Origin: Roseateles_C aquae
GTDB taxonomy: Bacteria; Pseudomonadota; Gammaproteobacteria; Burkholderiales; Burkholderiaceae_C
Reading direction: 5' to 3'
NCBI RefSeq assembly: GCF_032337115.1
Contig: NZ_JAVXZY010000009.1
Coordinates: 1-64,000 of the forward strand
Length of the DNA stretch: 64,000 bases
The notes beneath the pieces are model-generated. The model was not told where the DNA came from. It saw nothing but the letters and a program-made list of their open reading frames with translations, and ran no database searches. Every line of letters starts with the position of its first letter. Positions within the stretch are counted from its first letter, which is position 1. Position numbers and translations under genes: made by a program. Shown one piece after another: positions 34,175-45,822 of the stretch.

Positions 34175-35416
34175 TCAGCTGCGGTAGTCGGCGTTGATGC
34201 TGACGTAGTCGTGGCTCAGATCGCAGGTCCAGACGGTGGTCTGGGCCAGGCCGCGATGCAGGTTCACGCGCACGGTGATTTCAGCCTGCTTCATCACGCG
34301 CTGGCCATCCTCCTCGCGATAGTCGGAGTGGCGGCCACCGTGGCGAACGACATGAACGTCGTCAAGAAAGAGGTCGATCAGCGTCTGATCCAGATCGGCA
34401 ATGCCGGCGTAGCCGACCGCCGCCAGAATGCGGCCCAGGTTCGGGTCGCTGGCGAAGAAGGCGGTCTTGACCAGCGGTGAATGGGCAATCGCGTAGGCAG
34501 CCAACGCGCATTCGGCTTCGTCTCGCCCGCCCTCGACGACGACGCTGATGAATTTGGTCGCGCCCTCGCCGTCTCGCACGATGGCCTGGGCCAGCTGCTG
34601 CGACACGGCGATCACCGCGTCACGCAAGACCTGACCCTCGGCCGAGGCCAGCGACTCGATCCGCGCATGGCCGGCCTTGTGCGTGGCGATCAGCACGAAG
34701 GAGTCGTTCGTCGAGGTATCGCCATCGATGGTGATGCGATTGAAGGACGCATCGGCCGCGTCGCGCACCAGGCTTTGCAGCAGTTCCGGTGCGATGTTCG
34801 CGTCGGTCGCCACATAGCCCAGCATCGTGGCCATATTCGGTCGGATCATGCCGGCGCCCTTGGAGATGCCGGTGATGGTGACCGTCTTGCCGCCGATCTG
34901 CACCTGGCGCGAAGCGGCCTTGGGCAAGGTATCGGTGGTCATGATGCCGGCAGCGGCTTCGTCCCAGGCGTCGGCGCGCAGCGCCTGCAGCGCCGCCGGC
35001 AGCCCGGCGATGATGCGATCGACCGGCAGCGTCTCCATGATCACGCCGGTGCTGAAGGGCAGGATTTGCGAGGGCTGCACGCCCATCAGCTCGGCCAGCG
35101 CCGCGCAGCTCTGGCGCGCGCGCGCCAGGCCGTCTTCACCCGTGCCGGCATTGGCATTGCCGGTGTTGACCAGGATGGCGCGGATGCCGCTGTGCTGATC
35201 GTGCACCGCGGACAGATGCTCACGGCAGACCTGCACCGGCGCCGCGCAGAAGCGGTTCTTGGTGAACACGCCGGCCACCGAACTGCCCTCGTCCAGCGCA
35301 ATCACGCTCAGGTCGCGGCGGTTGGCCTTGCGCACGCCGGCCATGGTGACGCCCAGGCGCACACCGGCCACGGGATGAAGGGATGCGGGATCGGGGGCGC
35401 TCAGATTGACGGGCAT
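34175..35416 (-). CDS. argJ: Bifunctional glutamate N-acetyltransferase / amino-acid acetyltransferase
   Basis: A 413-residue ornithine acetyltransferase that recycles the acetyl group from N-acetylornithine to glutamate in arginine synthesis. The autoproteolysis and nucleophile site is Thr197 in RPNMATMLGYVATDA, preceded by SKGAGMI. The N-terminal signature GVRLGVTMAGVRK and the C-terminal DLSHDYVSINADYRS are conserved. It is expressed as one chain that self-cleaves into alpha and beta subunits. No other arg genes are adjacent. Confidence 0.97.
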   Translation of the reverse strand: MPVNLSAPDPASLHPVAGVRLGVTMAGVRKANRRDLSVIALDEGSSVAGVFTKNRFCAAPVQVCREHLSAVHDQHSGIRAILVNTGNANAGTGEDGLARARQSCAALAELMGVQPSQILPFSTGVIMETLPVDRIIAGLPAALQALRADAWDEAAAGIMTTDTLPKAASRQVQIGGKTVTITGISKGAGMIRPNMATMLGYVATDANIAPELLQSLVRDAADASFNRITIDGDTSTNDSFVLIATHKAGHARIESLASAEGQVLRDAVIAVSQQLAQAIVRDGEGATKFISVVVEGGRDEAECALAAYAIAHSPLVKTAFFASDPNLGRILAAVGYAGIADLDQTLIDLFLDDVHVVRHGGRHSDYREEDGQRVMKQAEITVRVNLHRGLAQTTVWTCDLSHDYVSINADYRS

Positions 35417-35513
35417 GGCGGGCAGACTTCAGGAGATGGCAATGCCGCGAATTGTATGTAGGTGGGGCAAGCTAAGGCGGCCTTGCCAGCCGCTCAACAG
35501 CCGCCGCGCCCAC

Positions 35514-35549
35514 AAAAAAAAAAGGGCGACACCTCGCGGCATCGCCCTT
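35514..35549 (-). terminator. Terminator of the first PEP-CTERM gene
   Basis: On the minus strand an 8-bp stem (35542-35549 with 35522-35529) with a 12-base loop is followed by ten T. It lies 58 bases past the stop of the PEP-CTERM gene. Confidence 0.85.
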
Positions 35550-35606
35550 CCCCAACCTCTTGTGGAGTTCTCTACGGCCAGCTTCTGCGGCTGGCCTGGT
35601 ATGGCT

Positions 35607-36278
35607 TCAGCGGCTCTGACGGCGCTTGGACAGGAATCCAACGACGGCCAAACCGGCCAGCATCAGCGCGTAGCTGGTCGGCTCCGGCACCGGCGTCGCG
35701 GAGACCAGATCCTGGAAATTGGCGCTGCTCAGCTTGTTGATCGTGTAGAGCTCGGCGCCCTTGTAGTTCACGGCGCTGTTCAGATAGCCATTGACCAAGG
35801 AGACGAAACCGGCGTTGTCGCTGGCGCTGCCATTGGTCAGCGATTCAAAGGAGAAGTCGCCATTGCCGGGTGTGACGCTGAAGACCGCAGATTTGGTTTC
35901 ATGCGTGATCTCCCAGATCGCCGTCTGGAAAGCGGCCTGCTGCGTGGTGGTGGTCACCGAGGCATAGCTGCTGGAGAACAGGCCTTGCAGCGCGCTCGCC
36001 TGACGGCCGCTGAAGCTGCCGATGGTGAAGGTCTGGAAACCGTCACCGGCTTCGCTGTGGTCTTGGGCCAGTTCGACGCAATAGGCCAGGAAGCTCTTGC
36101 CGCCGCGCGTGGTGTACTGCAGTGCGCCGGTGTCGTAGTCGTCGGTGCCGCTGGTGGACAGGGCCACCTGGCCGGGCTGCGCGGCGGAGAACTGCATCTC
36201 CACCGTGCCCAGCGCCATGGCAGAGCCCGTGGCCCACAGGGCCAGGGCGGCGATCAGCGTGTTCTTGCTAGCGGTCAT
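35607..36278 (-). CDS. PEP-CTERM sorting domain-containing protein
   Basis: A 223-residue exported protein with an N-terminal signal peptide (LIAALALWATGSAMA) and a C-terminal PEP-CTERM tripartite tag: VPEPTSYALML, a hydrophobic stretch and SKRRQSR. Such proteins are sorted by exosortase (EpsH/XrtA type) in bacteria with extracellular polysaccharide. No exosortase lies in this window. The middle region is rich in Ser/Thr and has no recognised enzyme domain. It is followed by a strong terminator. Confidence 0.92.
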   Translation of the reverse strand: MTASKNTLIAALALWATGSAMALGTVEMQFSAAQPGQVALSTSGTDDYDTGALQYTTRGGKSFLAYCVELAQDHSEAGDGFQTFTIGSFSGRQASALQGLFSSSYASVTTTTQQAAFQTAIWEITHETKSAVFSVTPGNGDFSFESLTNGSASDNAGFVSLVNGYLNSAVNYKGAELYTINKLSSANFQDLVSATPVPEPTSYALMLAGLAVVGFLSKRRQSR

Positions 36279-36436
36279 GATGTGTGGCCTCGGGTTTTCT
36301 TGCTTCGTTCTTGTTGCGCTCGCCCCATTGATCGGGGCATGGTCGCACTGTAGGTGGGTCGCGTTACGCTGGCATCCCGCGTCGGCGGGGGACGGGCAGG
36401 CGGCGTGTGAACTTCAGCACGCCGACCGCGCTTTGC

Positions 36437-36928
36437 TCAACGTTGCTTGCGGCGACGCACCAGGGCCATGGCACCCAGCGCGGCCAGGCTCAATGCCACC
36501 GAGGCGGGTTCCGGCACCTGCAGCGTGCCATCCAGGTTGCCGAAGGCCTTCTTCGATTGGTCCACACCGGTGACGGTCAGGTACCAGGTACCGGCGCTGA
36601 GGTAGGTCGGCTTGAAGGCCCAGTGTTCGGTGCCGGCGGCAGCATCGTTCATCTTGCTGAAGTCGATGGTCTGCGTGCCATTGCTCAGCACGGCGCTGCC
36701 GATGGCGACGTCGTCGGCGACCTTGCTGTAGGTCTTCAGATTGCCGTGCAGGGTCTCAGCCTTGTTCAGCGTGAAACTGAAATTTCCGGTGAAAGCGCCC
36801 TTGGGCAGATTGCTCAGCGAGAACTCGACACCAGAAGCAGTGACAACCAGCGGCGTGTACACCGGCGCGGCCATCACTGGCGTGGCAGCAGCGAGGACCA
36901 AACTAACGATTGCAGACTTGAAGAACAT
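36437..36928 (-). CDS. PEP-CTERM (FxDxF-type) exported protein
   Basis: A 163-residue exported protein with signal peptide FFKSAIVSLVLAAATPVMA, a beta-rich middle (FSLSNLPKGAFTGNFSFTL, HWAFKPTYLSAGTWYLTVTGV) and the C-terminal tag VPEPASVALSLAALGAMALV followed by RRRKQR. The middle resembles FxDxF-PEP proteins. The start at 36928 has a TAGGGA site; the longer frame adds an unlikely cysteine-containing leader. It is a second exosortase substrate in the same neighbourhood as the preceding one. Confidence 0.88.
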   Translation of the reverse strand: MFFKSAIVSLVLAAATPVMAAPVYTPLVVTASGVEFSLSNLPKGAFTGNFSFTLNKAETLHGNLKTYSKVADDVAIGSAVLSNGTQTIDFSKMNDAAAGTEHWAFKPTYLSAGTWYLTVTGVDQSKKAFGNLDGTLQVPEPASVALSLAALGAMALVRRRKQR

Positions 36929-37119
36929 GTCCCTACCCAGTCGATGATTTTGCTTTGCAGCGTTGCGCTGCGAATCCGTTGCAGCGATGGGCTTCAATGT
37001 AGGGGGTGCAGGGGTAAACGCGCACCCCTCATCCGCATGGAACAAGGCAGGAACACGCCAACAAACTCACGTTTCCCCCGTGAATGAGCGGGTAGAAGGG
37101 CAAGAAGTTAGAGAAGCGA

Positions 37120-37157
37120 CTCCAGAAAACGAAAGGGTCGCCGCAGCGACCCTTTCG
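37120..37157 (-). terminator. Terminator of secA
   Basis: A perfect 12-bp stem (37130-37141 with 37146-37157) with a 4-base loop. On the minus strand it is followed by GTTTTC. It lies 22 bases beyond the secA stop codon. Confidence 0.85.
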
Positions 37158-37179
37158 ATTCAGAGGCGAGCCTGAACGC

Positions 37180-39915
<2,736 letters not shown>

Positions 39916-39995
39916 GCAGCGTCTGATTCTTTGCGTGGTGGCGGGGTGTCTGCGCGGCGGCCGGTCAACGGGCACGATCGTCGCGTAGTACCCCA

Positions 39996-40016
39996 GGCTT
40001 GAGCACCCGGTGCTCA
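39996..40016. promoter_or_regulatory. 21-bp palindrome upstream of secA
   Basis: CTTGAGCACC and GGTGCTCAAG (39996-40005 and 40007-40016) are perfect 10-bp arms with a single central base. A one-base spacer suits a DNA-binding dimer rather than an RNA hairpin. It lies 80 bases upstream of secA in the 350-base secA/DUF721 divergent spacer, which has no other gene. Confidence 0.5.
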
Positions 40017-40265
40017 AGTGTCTGGTCTTGTTTGGAGCGGTTCTGCGGGCCTCTCCACATGGGGCTGGTGCGCCGGGATGCAAGCCCCTCGGGCCCGCGG
40101 TCCATGCACATCCCTTGCGCCATCATTGACGGCCCGGTCGACCGGCTCGCGCCGGCAGCCGACGGTCCCTGGCGAGGCCCTGGACAGTCCCGAGAAAAAC
40201 CCGCGGAGTTTAGCACCCGTGCATGGCGGGCTCGCCTGGCCGGGCTCGGGGACTACACTGAGACC

Positions 40266-40589
40266 ATGCGCCGCTTTCAACGTTCCAGCCTCAACGTGCC
40301 CGATCCTCAGCCGATCGCACAGGCCCTGGCCGGGCATGAGGGCCTGGCACGGCTGGGTGCCTTGCTGGCAGCCTCCAATGCCCGGATGGCGCTGGTGGCG
40401 CCGCTGCTGCCAGGCGCACTGGTGCGCTTTGTCAAGCCTGGCCCCATCGATGAAGACGGCTGGAGCCTGCTGGCCGCCAATGCTGCTGTCGCCGCCAAGC
40501 TGCGCCATCTGCAGCCTCGGCTGGAGGCCTTGATGATGGAACGGGGGCTGAGCCCTCACCGTGTACGGATCAAGGTCCAGCAGGGCTGA
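40266..40589 (+). CDS. DUF721 (DciA-like) family protein
   Basis: A 107-residue protein with the DUF721 pattern (LARLGALLAASNARMALVAPLLPGAL, WSLLAANAAVAAKLRHLQPRLE). DciA members load or assist the replicative helicase DnaB in many bacteria, and short versions next to secA are common in betaproteobacteria. Helicase loading by this short form is inference. ATG 40266 gives the conserved start MRRFQRSSLN; upstream in-frame sequence is not family-like. It is divergent from secA. Confidence 0.8.
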   Translation: MRRFQRSSLNVPDPQPIAQALAGHEGLARLGALLAASNARMALVAPLLPGALVRFVKPGPIDEDGWSLLAANAAVAAKLRHLQPRLEALMMERGLSPHRVRIKVQQG

Positions 40590-40645
40590 GCGAGAACACC
40601 GCCAACTCACCGCTGCACGCGGCCAGTGATCGGTTCGCAGGGGCG

Positions 40646-40682
40646 AAAAAAAACGAGCCAGCTTGCGCTGACTCGTTTTTAT
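40646..40682. terminator. Bidirectional terminator, DUF721 gene / tRNA-Thr
   Basis: Arms 40651-40662 and 40667-40678 (12 bp, one mismatch) are flanked by an A run on the left and a T run on the right, so it can terminate both the plus-strand DUF721 gene and the minus-strand tRNA gene. Confidence 0.85.
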
Positions 40683-40686
40683 GTTT

Positions 40687-40762
40687 TGGTGCCGGCTATC
40701 GGATTCGAACTGATGACCTACCGCTTACAAGGCGGTTGCTCTACCAACTGAGCTAAGCCGGC
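40687..40762 (-). tRNA. tRNA-Thr (anticodon UGU)
   Basis: The minus strand folds as a full tRNA of 76 bases with an encoded CCA. The acceptor stem is GCCGGCT/AGCCGGC, the D arm GCTCAGTTGGTAGAGC, and the anticodon stem ACCGC/GCGGT with loop CTTGTAA, giving TGT (Thr, reading ACA). The T arm contains GTTCGAATC. The sequence closely resembles E. coli tRNA-Thr-UGU. A TACAAT box at 40788-40793 (minus strand) followed by a GC-rich discriminator is a plausible promoter. Confidence 0.98.
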
Positions 40763-40853
40763 TTCGCCGTTACTGCGAAGAGCGCGCATTGTATGCGCAG
40801 ATTTCAGCCGTTTTGGCCAAGCACTGCGATATTGCGCAATTTTCTTGAGCAGC

Positions 40854-41393
40854 CTACTTGATGCGCTTCAGCGTCGGTCGGCCACCGCCACTGGGCTCAT
40901 CGCCACCACCGTCCGGCTCGGCCTCAGATGCAGTCTTGCTCTCGTCAGCCTCGGCCTCGGCGCCACCCGTGTCAGCCAGACGCAGGCTGCGCAGCGGCGT
41001 GGCAGCGCGCGGCGCAGGCGCCGGCGCTGCGGGAGCGGCCTCGGCATTGGGCGCTGGAAAGGCCATGCCCTGCCCGTTCTCACGCGCGTAGATCGCCACC
41101 ACATGGTCGATCGGCACGACGATCTCGCGCGCCACGCCGCCGAAACGCGCCTTGAACTGGATGAAGTCGTTGCCGAGTTCCAGTCCGCTGGTCGCGTCAA
41201 AGCCAACGTTGAGCACGATCTCGTTGTTGCTGACGTACTCCATCGGCACCTGCACCATGCGGTCGACCTGCACCGCGATATAGGGCGTGAAGCCGTTGTC
41301 GGTACACCATTCGTGCAGCGCCCTGATCAGATAGGGGCGCGTCGAGGTGCTGGGCGTGCCGGCGGCATCGCCGCCACCAGAAGCTTGATCCAT
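40854..41393 (-). CDS. sspB: ClpXP protease specificity-enhancing factor SspB
   Basis: A 179-residue adaptor that tethers ssrA-tagged proteins to ClpXP. The N-terminal domain (RPYLIRALHEWCTDNGFTPYI, residues about 19-40, and VLNVGFDATSGLELGND) matches SspB. A flexible Ala/Pro/acidic linker follows. The C terminus RPTLKRIK is the ClpX-binding XB-like tail. It is directly downstream of sspA (13-base gap), the usual pairing. Confidence 0.95.
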   Translation of the reverse strand: MDQASGGGDAAGTPSTSTRPYLIRALHEWCTDNGFTPYIAVQVDRMVQVPMEYVSNNEIVLNVGFDATSGLELGNDFIQFKARFGGVAREIVVPIDHVVAIYARENGQGMAFPAPNAEAAPAAPAPAPRAATPLRSLRLADTGGAEAEADESKTASEAEPDGGGDEPSGGGRPTLKRIK

Positions 41394-41406
41394 GGTGTCG
41401 ACGCCG

Positions 41407-42024
41407 TTACTTGCGCATGACCTTTTCGGATGGCGTCAGCGCCTCGATATAGGCCGGGCGCGAGAAGATGCGCTCGGCGTACTTCAGCAGCGGCAGCGCG
41501 TTCTTGGACATGTCGATGCCGTAGTAGTCCAGACGCCAGAGCAGCGGCGCAATGGCCACGTCCAGCATCGAGAAATCGTCGCCCAGCATGTACTTGTTCT
41601 TCAGGAAGATCGGCGCCAACTGCGTCAGGCGATCGCGGATTTGCGCGCGGGCCTTTTCCAGCTGCTTGTCGGTCGGCTTGACGGCCTGACCACGACCTTC
41701 CAGCAAGTTCACATGCGCGAACAGTTCCTTCTCGAAGTTGAACAGGAACAGGCGCACGCGGGCACGAGCGACCGGGTCGCCGGGCATCAGCTGCGGATGC
41801 GGGAAGCGCTCGTCGATGTACTCGTTGATGATGTGCGATTCGTACAGGATGAGATCGCGCTCGACGAGGATGGGCACCTCGTTGTAGGGATTCATCAGCG
41901 CGATGTCTTCCGGCTTGGCGAACAGATCGACATCACGAATTTCGAAGTCCATGCCTTTCTCGAACAGCACGAAGCGGCAACGGTGCGAGTAAGGGCAAGT
42001 GGTTCCAGAATAAAGCACCATCAT
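41407..42024 (-). CDS. sspA: Stringent starvation protein A (GST-fold)
   Basis: A 205-residue GST-like RNA-polymerase-associated protein. It has the thioredoxin-like N-terminal part YSGTTCPYSHRCRFVLFEKG with PYNEVPILVERDLILYES, and the helical C-terminal part (GDDFSMLDVAIAPLLWRLDYY). SspA affects transcription under starvation and acid stress. The gene follows the petABC operon, as is standard in betaproteobacteria, but a terminator separates them. Confidence 0.93.
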   Translation of the reverse strand: MMVLYSGTTCPYSHRCRFVLFEKGMDFEIRDVDLFAKPEDIALMNPYNEVPILVERDLILYESHIINEYIDERFPHPQLMPGDPVARARVRLFLFNFEKELFAHVNLLEGRGQAVKPTDKQLEKARAQIRDRLTQLAPIFLKNKYMLGDDFSMLDVAIAPLLWRLDYYGIDMSKNALPLLKYAERIFSRPAYIEALTPSEKVMRK

Positions 42025-42107
42025 GGCGGCGGACTCCTGAGGTTCAGGTCAAAGATCGAATCATCGTGCGGCCGCCGCTGAGGCAACCGCACAAAAGCTC
42101 GCACAAA

Positions 42108-42147
42108 AGGCAAACGCAGTGGGGGCCATCAGAGGCGCCCACTGCGT
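42108..42147 (-). terminator. Terminator of the petABC operon
   Basis: A 10-bp stem (42114-42123 with 42138-42147) with an internal GC-rich loop. On the minus strand it is followed by TTGCCTTTTG. It lies 31 bases beyond the petC stop codon and separates pet from ssp. Confidence 0.7.
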
Positions 42148-42178
42148 GTTCGGCCCGGAGATTCACCGGGCCCAAGGT

Positions 42179-42949
42179 TTACTTCACGTCCTTCCAGAAC
42201 GCGGCATTCAAACGCCAGGCGAAGACGGTGAACACGGACAGGAACAGCAGCACCATCACGCCGAGGCGGAAGCGTTGCGCCTGGGCCGGCTCGCCCATCC
42301 ACTGCAGATAGGCGACCAGATCGCCGACGGCGCTGTCGTACTCGCGGGCGCTCAGCGTGCCGGGGGTCAGCTGCTCAAAGCCCTTGAACACATGGGTGGT
42401 CTTGCCGTGCTCATGCGGATCCTCGACTTCAGCGAAGGTCGCGGCGCGCTGGCCCTGCAATTCCCACAGCACATGCGGCATGGCCACGCTGGGGAAAGCC
42501 AGGTTGTTCCAGCCGGTGGCCTTGGTCTCGTCGCGGTAGAAGGTCCGCATATAGGTGTACAGATAGTCTGCACCCGAGCCCTTGGCACCGTCGGCACGCG
42601 AGCGCGCGATCACGGTCAGGTCCGGCGGCGTGGCGCCAAAGAAATCCTTGGCTTGCTTGGCTTCCAGCGACACCTTCATCGTGTCGCCGACCTTTTCCGA
42701 CGCGAACATCAGATTGTTCTTGATCTGCAGTTCGGTCAGGCCCAGGTCGCGCAGCCGGTTGTAGCGCATGAACGCTGCCGCATGGCAGTTCAGGCAGTAG
42801 TTGACGAAGAGCTTGGCGCCGTTTTGCAGCGACGCCACGTCCGTCATCTTTTCCTTCGGGAACTTGTCCCATTCGATGCCGCCCGCATTGGCCATGGCGT
42901 TCGAGGCCAGGCCCAAGCCGAGCAGCAGCGTAGCGATGAGTTTTTTCAT
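42179..42949 (-). CDS. petC: Cytochrome c1 of the bc1 complex
   Basis: A 256-residue membrane-anchored c-type cytochrome. Signal peptide at the N terminus (ATLLLGLGLASNAMA), haem motif YCLNCHAAAFMRYNRLRDLG near residue 52, and a C-terminal membrane helix (LGVMVLLFLSVFTVFAWRL). It passes electrons from the Rieske protein to soluble cytochrome c. Third gene of petABC, 25 bases after petB. Confidence 0.96.
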   Translation of the reverse strand: MKKLIATLLLGLGLASNAMANAGGIEWDKFPKEKMTDVASLQNGAKLFVNYCLNCHAAAFMRYNRLRDLGLTELQIKNNLMFASEKVGDTMKVSLEAKQAKDFFGATPPDLTVIARSRADGAKGSGADYLYTYMRTFYRDETKATGWNNLAFPSVAMPHVLWELQGQRAATFAEVEDPHEHGKTTHVFKGFEQLTPGTLSAREYDSAVGDLVAYLQWMGEPAQAQRFRLGVMVLLFLSVFTVFAWRLNAAFWKDVK

Positions 42950-42974
42950 ATCGGTCGACTCCGGTGCTGTGGGC

Positions 42975-44384
42975 TCAGTGAGGGTGAAAGGTCACGCGGT
43001 CAGGCACAGCCTTGGGCGTGCCCAGCTTGCTCCACCAGGGCATCAGCAGGAAGAAGCCAAAGTAGAACAGCGTACCGACCTGCGACACCAGCGTGCCCGC
43101 ATCGGTGGGCGGCTGGATACCCAGATAGCCCAGCACCAGGAAGAAGACGACGAAGACACCGTAGAGGTACTTGTGCCAGTCCGGGCGATAGCGAATCGAC
43201 TTGACCGGGCTGTGATCCAGCCAGGGCAGGAAGAACAGGATGATCACGGCACCGCCCATCACGACCACACCCCAGAACTTCGCGTCGAAGGTCTTGAGCA
43301 GGAAGATGGCCACGGCAGCAATCACCAGCAGCGCGATCTTGCCCTTGCCGGCGAAGTTGCCCTTCAGCGCAGCCAGCACCGCACCCAGGCCGACGATCAC
43401 CGACAGCACGTTGACCATCACGTCGGTGGTCGCGCGCAGCATCGAGTAGAACGGCGTGAAGTACCAGACCGGCGCGATGTGCGCAGGCGTCTTCAGCGGG
43501 TCAGCCGGGATGAAGTTGTTGTACTCGAGGAAGTAGCCACCCAGTTCCGGCGCGAAGAAGATGATGGCGGTGAACACCATCAGGAACATGCCGACGCCGA
43601 AGATGTCGTGCACCGAGTAGTAGGGATGGAAGGGAATGCCGTCCAGCGGATGGCCATTGGCATCCTTGGGCGCCTTCGGACCCTTGATTTCCACACCGTC
43701 CGGGTTGTTCGAACCGACTTCGTGCAGCGCGATGATGTGCGCCACCACCAGGCCCAGCAGCACCAGCGGCACGGCAATGACGTGGAAGCTGAAGAAGCGG
43801 TTCAGCGTGGCGTCGCCGACGACATAGTCGCCACGGATCAGCAGCGCCAGGTCCGGGCCGACGAAAGGCACGGCGGCAAACAGATTCACGATCACCTGGG
43901 CGCCCCAGTACGACATCTGGCCCCATGGCAGCAGATAGCCCATGAAGGCTTCGGCCATCAGGCACAGGAAGATCGCGCAACCGAAGATCCAGACCAGTTC
44001 GCGCGGCTTTCGATACGAGCCGTAGAGCAGACCGCGGAACATGTGCAGATACACGACGACGAAGAACGCTGAAGCGCCGGTCGAGTGCATGTAGCGGATC
44101 AGCCAGCCCCAGGGCACATCACGCATGATGTACTCAACCGAGGCGAAGGCCACGGCGGCATCCGGCTTGTAGTGCATCACCAGGAAGATGCCGGTGACGA
44201 TCTGGATCACCAGCACCAGCAGGGCCAGCGAGCCGAAGATGTACCACCAGTTGAAGTTCTTCGGAGCGTAGTACTCCGACATATGCTCCTTGTACATCTT
44301 GGACGCCGGGAAGCGGTTGTCCACCCACGTCATCAGCTGGGTGCCCAGGGAGGCGCCAGCAGGAGCTTCTTTGAATTCAGCCAT
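42975..44384 (-). CDS. petB: Cytochrome b of the bc1 complex
   Basis: A 469-residue integral membrane protein binding the two b haems. The haem histidine regions RYMHSTGASAFFVVVYLHMFRG-type segment and FSFHVIAVPLVLLGLVVAH are present. The Qo-site motif reads PVWY (in HIAPVWYFTPFYS near residue 310), a bacterial variant of PEWY. The C-terminal domain is longer than the mitochondrial form. Second gene of petABC, 31 bases after petA. Confidence 0.96.
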   Translation of the reverse strand: MAEFKEAPAGASLGTQLMTWVDNRFPASKMYKEHMSEYYAPKNFNWWYIFGSLALLVLVIQIVTGIFLVMHYKPDAAVAFASVEYIMRDVPWGWLIRYMHSTGASAFFVVVYLHMFRGLLYGSYRKPRELVWIFGCAIFLCLMAEAFMGYLLPWGQMSYWGAQVIVNLFAAVPFVGPDLALLIRGDYVVGDATLNRFFSFHVIAVPLVLLGLVVAHIIALHEVGSNNPDGVEIKGPKAPKDANGHPLDGIPFHPYYSVHDIFGVGMFLMVFTAIIFFAPELGGYFLEYNNFIPADPLKTPAHIAPVWYFTPFYSMLRATTDVMVNVLSVIVGLGAVLAALKGNFAGKGKIALLVIAAVAIFLLKTFDAKFWGVVVMGGAVIILFFLPWLDHSPVKSIRYRPDWHKYLYGVFVVFFLVLGYLGIQPPTDAGTLVSQVGTLFYFGFFLLMPWWSKLGTPKAVPDRVTFHPH

Positions 44385-44415
44385 ATTGACCTCTGTCCTT
44401 TAGCCTTGTGCGGCC

Positions 44416-45012
44416 TTAAGCCTTCTTGTCTTCACCAATCAGCAGCTTGGTGTCGGACAGGTACATATGCGGCGGCACCTCGAGGTTGTCGGGCGCCGGC
44501 TTGTTCTTGAACACCCGGCCGGCCAGGTCGAAGGTCGAACCATGGCAGGGGCACAGGAAGCCGCCGCTCCAGTCGTCCGGCAGCGAAGGCTGCGGGCCGG
44601 CGACGAACTTGTCGCTGGGCGAGCAGCCCAGGTGCGAGCAGATGCCCACGACGACCAGATACTCCGGCTTGATCGAACGGGCCGGGTTCTTGGCGTACTC
44701 CGGGGTCGGATACGCGGTGCGAGCCGACGCGGGATCGGCCAGCTGCGGGTCGTTCTTCTTCAGCGCTTCAAGCTGCTCGGGTGTGCGACGCACGATCCAC
44801 ACCGGCTTGCCGCGCCATTCGACGGTCAATTTTTCGCCCGGCTTCACCGCGCTGATATCGACTTCCACGGCTGCGCCGGCGGCCTTGGCGCGCTCGGACG
44901 GCGAGAAAGTACTGACGAAGGGCACGGCGGTCGCTGCGCCGCCAACGGCGCCGGCGACACCAGTGGCGATAAGCCAGGTGCGCTTGCCTTGGTCCACTTG
45001 CTGGTCACTCAT
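44416..45012 (-). CDS. petA: Rieske iron-sulfur protein of the bc1 complex
   Basis: A 198-residue protein with a twin-arginine-like/membrane-anchor N terminus (KRTWLIATGVAGAVGGAATAV) and the Rieske [2Fe-2S] ligands CSHLGC near residue 125 and CPCHGS near 155. It transfers electrons from quinol to cytochrome c1. The start at 45012 (MSDQQVDQGKR) matches family starts. The longer frame adds only four residues. Confidence 0.96.
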   Translation of the reverse strand: MSDQQVDQGKRTWLIATGVAGAVGGAATAVPFVSTFSPSERAKAAGAAVEVDISAVKPGEKLTVEWRGKPVWIVRRTPEQLEALKKNDPQLADPASARTAYPTPEYAKNPARSIKPEYLVVVGICSHLGCSPSDKFVAGPQPSLPDDWSGGFLCPCHGSTFDLAGRVFKNKPAPDNLEVPPHMYLSDTKLLIGEDKKA

Positions 45013-45247
45013 GAGGGTCCTCAAACGAGACTTCTGATCGGGGGCAACCGCGGATTCTAACGGAGGTCATGCCCTGTTCCGGCGCTGATTTGCCCAGGCG
45101 ATGCCAAAACGCTGCGTCCTTGGCACGCGGTCTGGCCTGTTGCCCCCGTGTTTAGCCCGATTTGGACGCCGCGCAAATGGTGACAATACCGGCCAGCCGC
45201 CTGCAGACGGATTCTGCGCATCTAGAGCCAAGCCAACGGAGCAAACA

Positions 45248-45688
45248 ATGGGTTTTTTCAGTGAGTTCAGGGAATTTGCCGTCAAGGGCAATGTGGTCGA
45301 CCTGGCCGTCGGCGTGATCATCGGCGGCGCCTTTGGCAAGATCGTCGACTCCGTCGTCAAGGACCTGATCATGCCCATCGTCGGCAAGGTGATCGGCGGC
45401 CTGGATTTCTCGAACTACTTCGTCATGCTCAGCAGCCCGCCGGCCGATTACAAAGGCCCGATGACCTATGAAGCGCTGAGCAAGGCCGGCGTACCGCTGT
45501 TCGCTTACGGCAGCTTCCTGACGGTGCTGCTGAACTTCGTCATCCTGGCCTTCATCATCTTCATCATGGTCAAGCAGATCAATCGCCTGAAGCGCGACGC
45601 CGAGCCGGCACCTGCCCCAGTCGAAGCGCCGACGACACCGGAAGACATCCAGCTCTTGCGTGAGATTCGCGACGCCCTGAAACGCTGA
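45248..45688 (+). CDS. mscL: Large-conductance mechanosensitive channel MscL
   Basis: A 146-residue homopentameric emergency-release channel. N-terminal helix and TM1 are FFSEFREFAVKGNVVDLAVG and VIIGGAFGKIVDSVVKDLIMP, and TM2 is FLTVLLNFVILAFIIFIMV. The periplasmic loop and C-terminal helix (EDIQLLREIRDALKR) are normal. It is divergent from petA. A TTGGAC-like -35 and an AT-rich -10 region lie near 45160-45190, only weakly matched. Confidence 0.97.
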   Translation: MGFFSEFREFAVKGNVVDLAVGVIIGGAFGKIVDSVVKDLIMPIVGKVIGGLDFSNYFVMLSSPPADYKGPMTYEALSKAGVPLFAYGSFLTVLLNFVILAFIIFIMVKQINRLKRDAEPAPAPVEAPTTPEDIQLLREIRDALKR

Positions 45689-45822
45689 AGAGAAACAAAC
45701 TGTCAGCTAATGCGCACGCGGCCGCCAAGGCTGCGTAGCATGACGCTGCGAGCCCATTTGAAATCAGGCCATACTGACGGCCGCGATCTGTGGCAAGCGT
45801 CCCACAGCGTACCGTCCCATTC

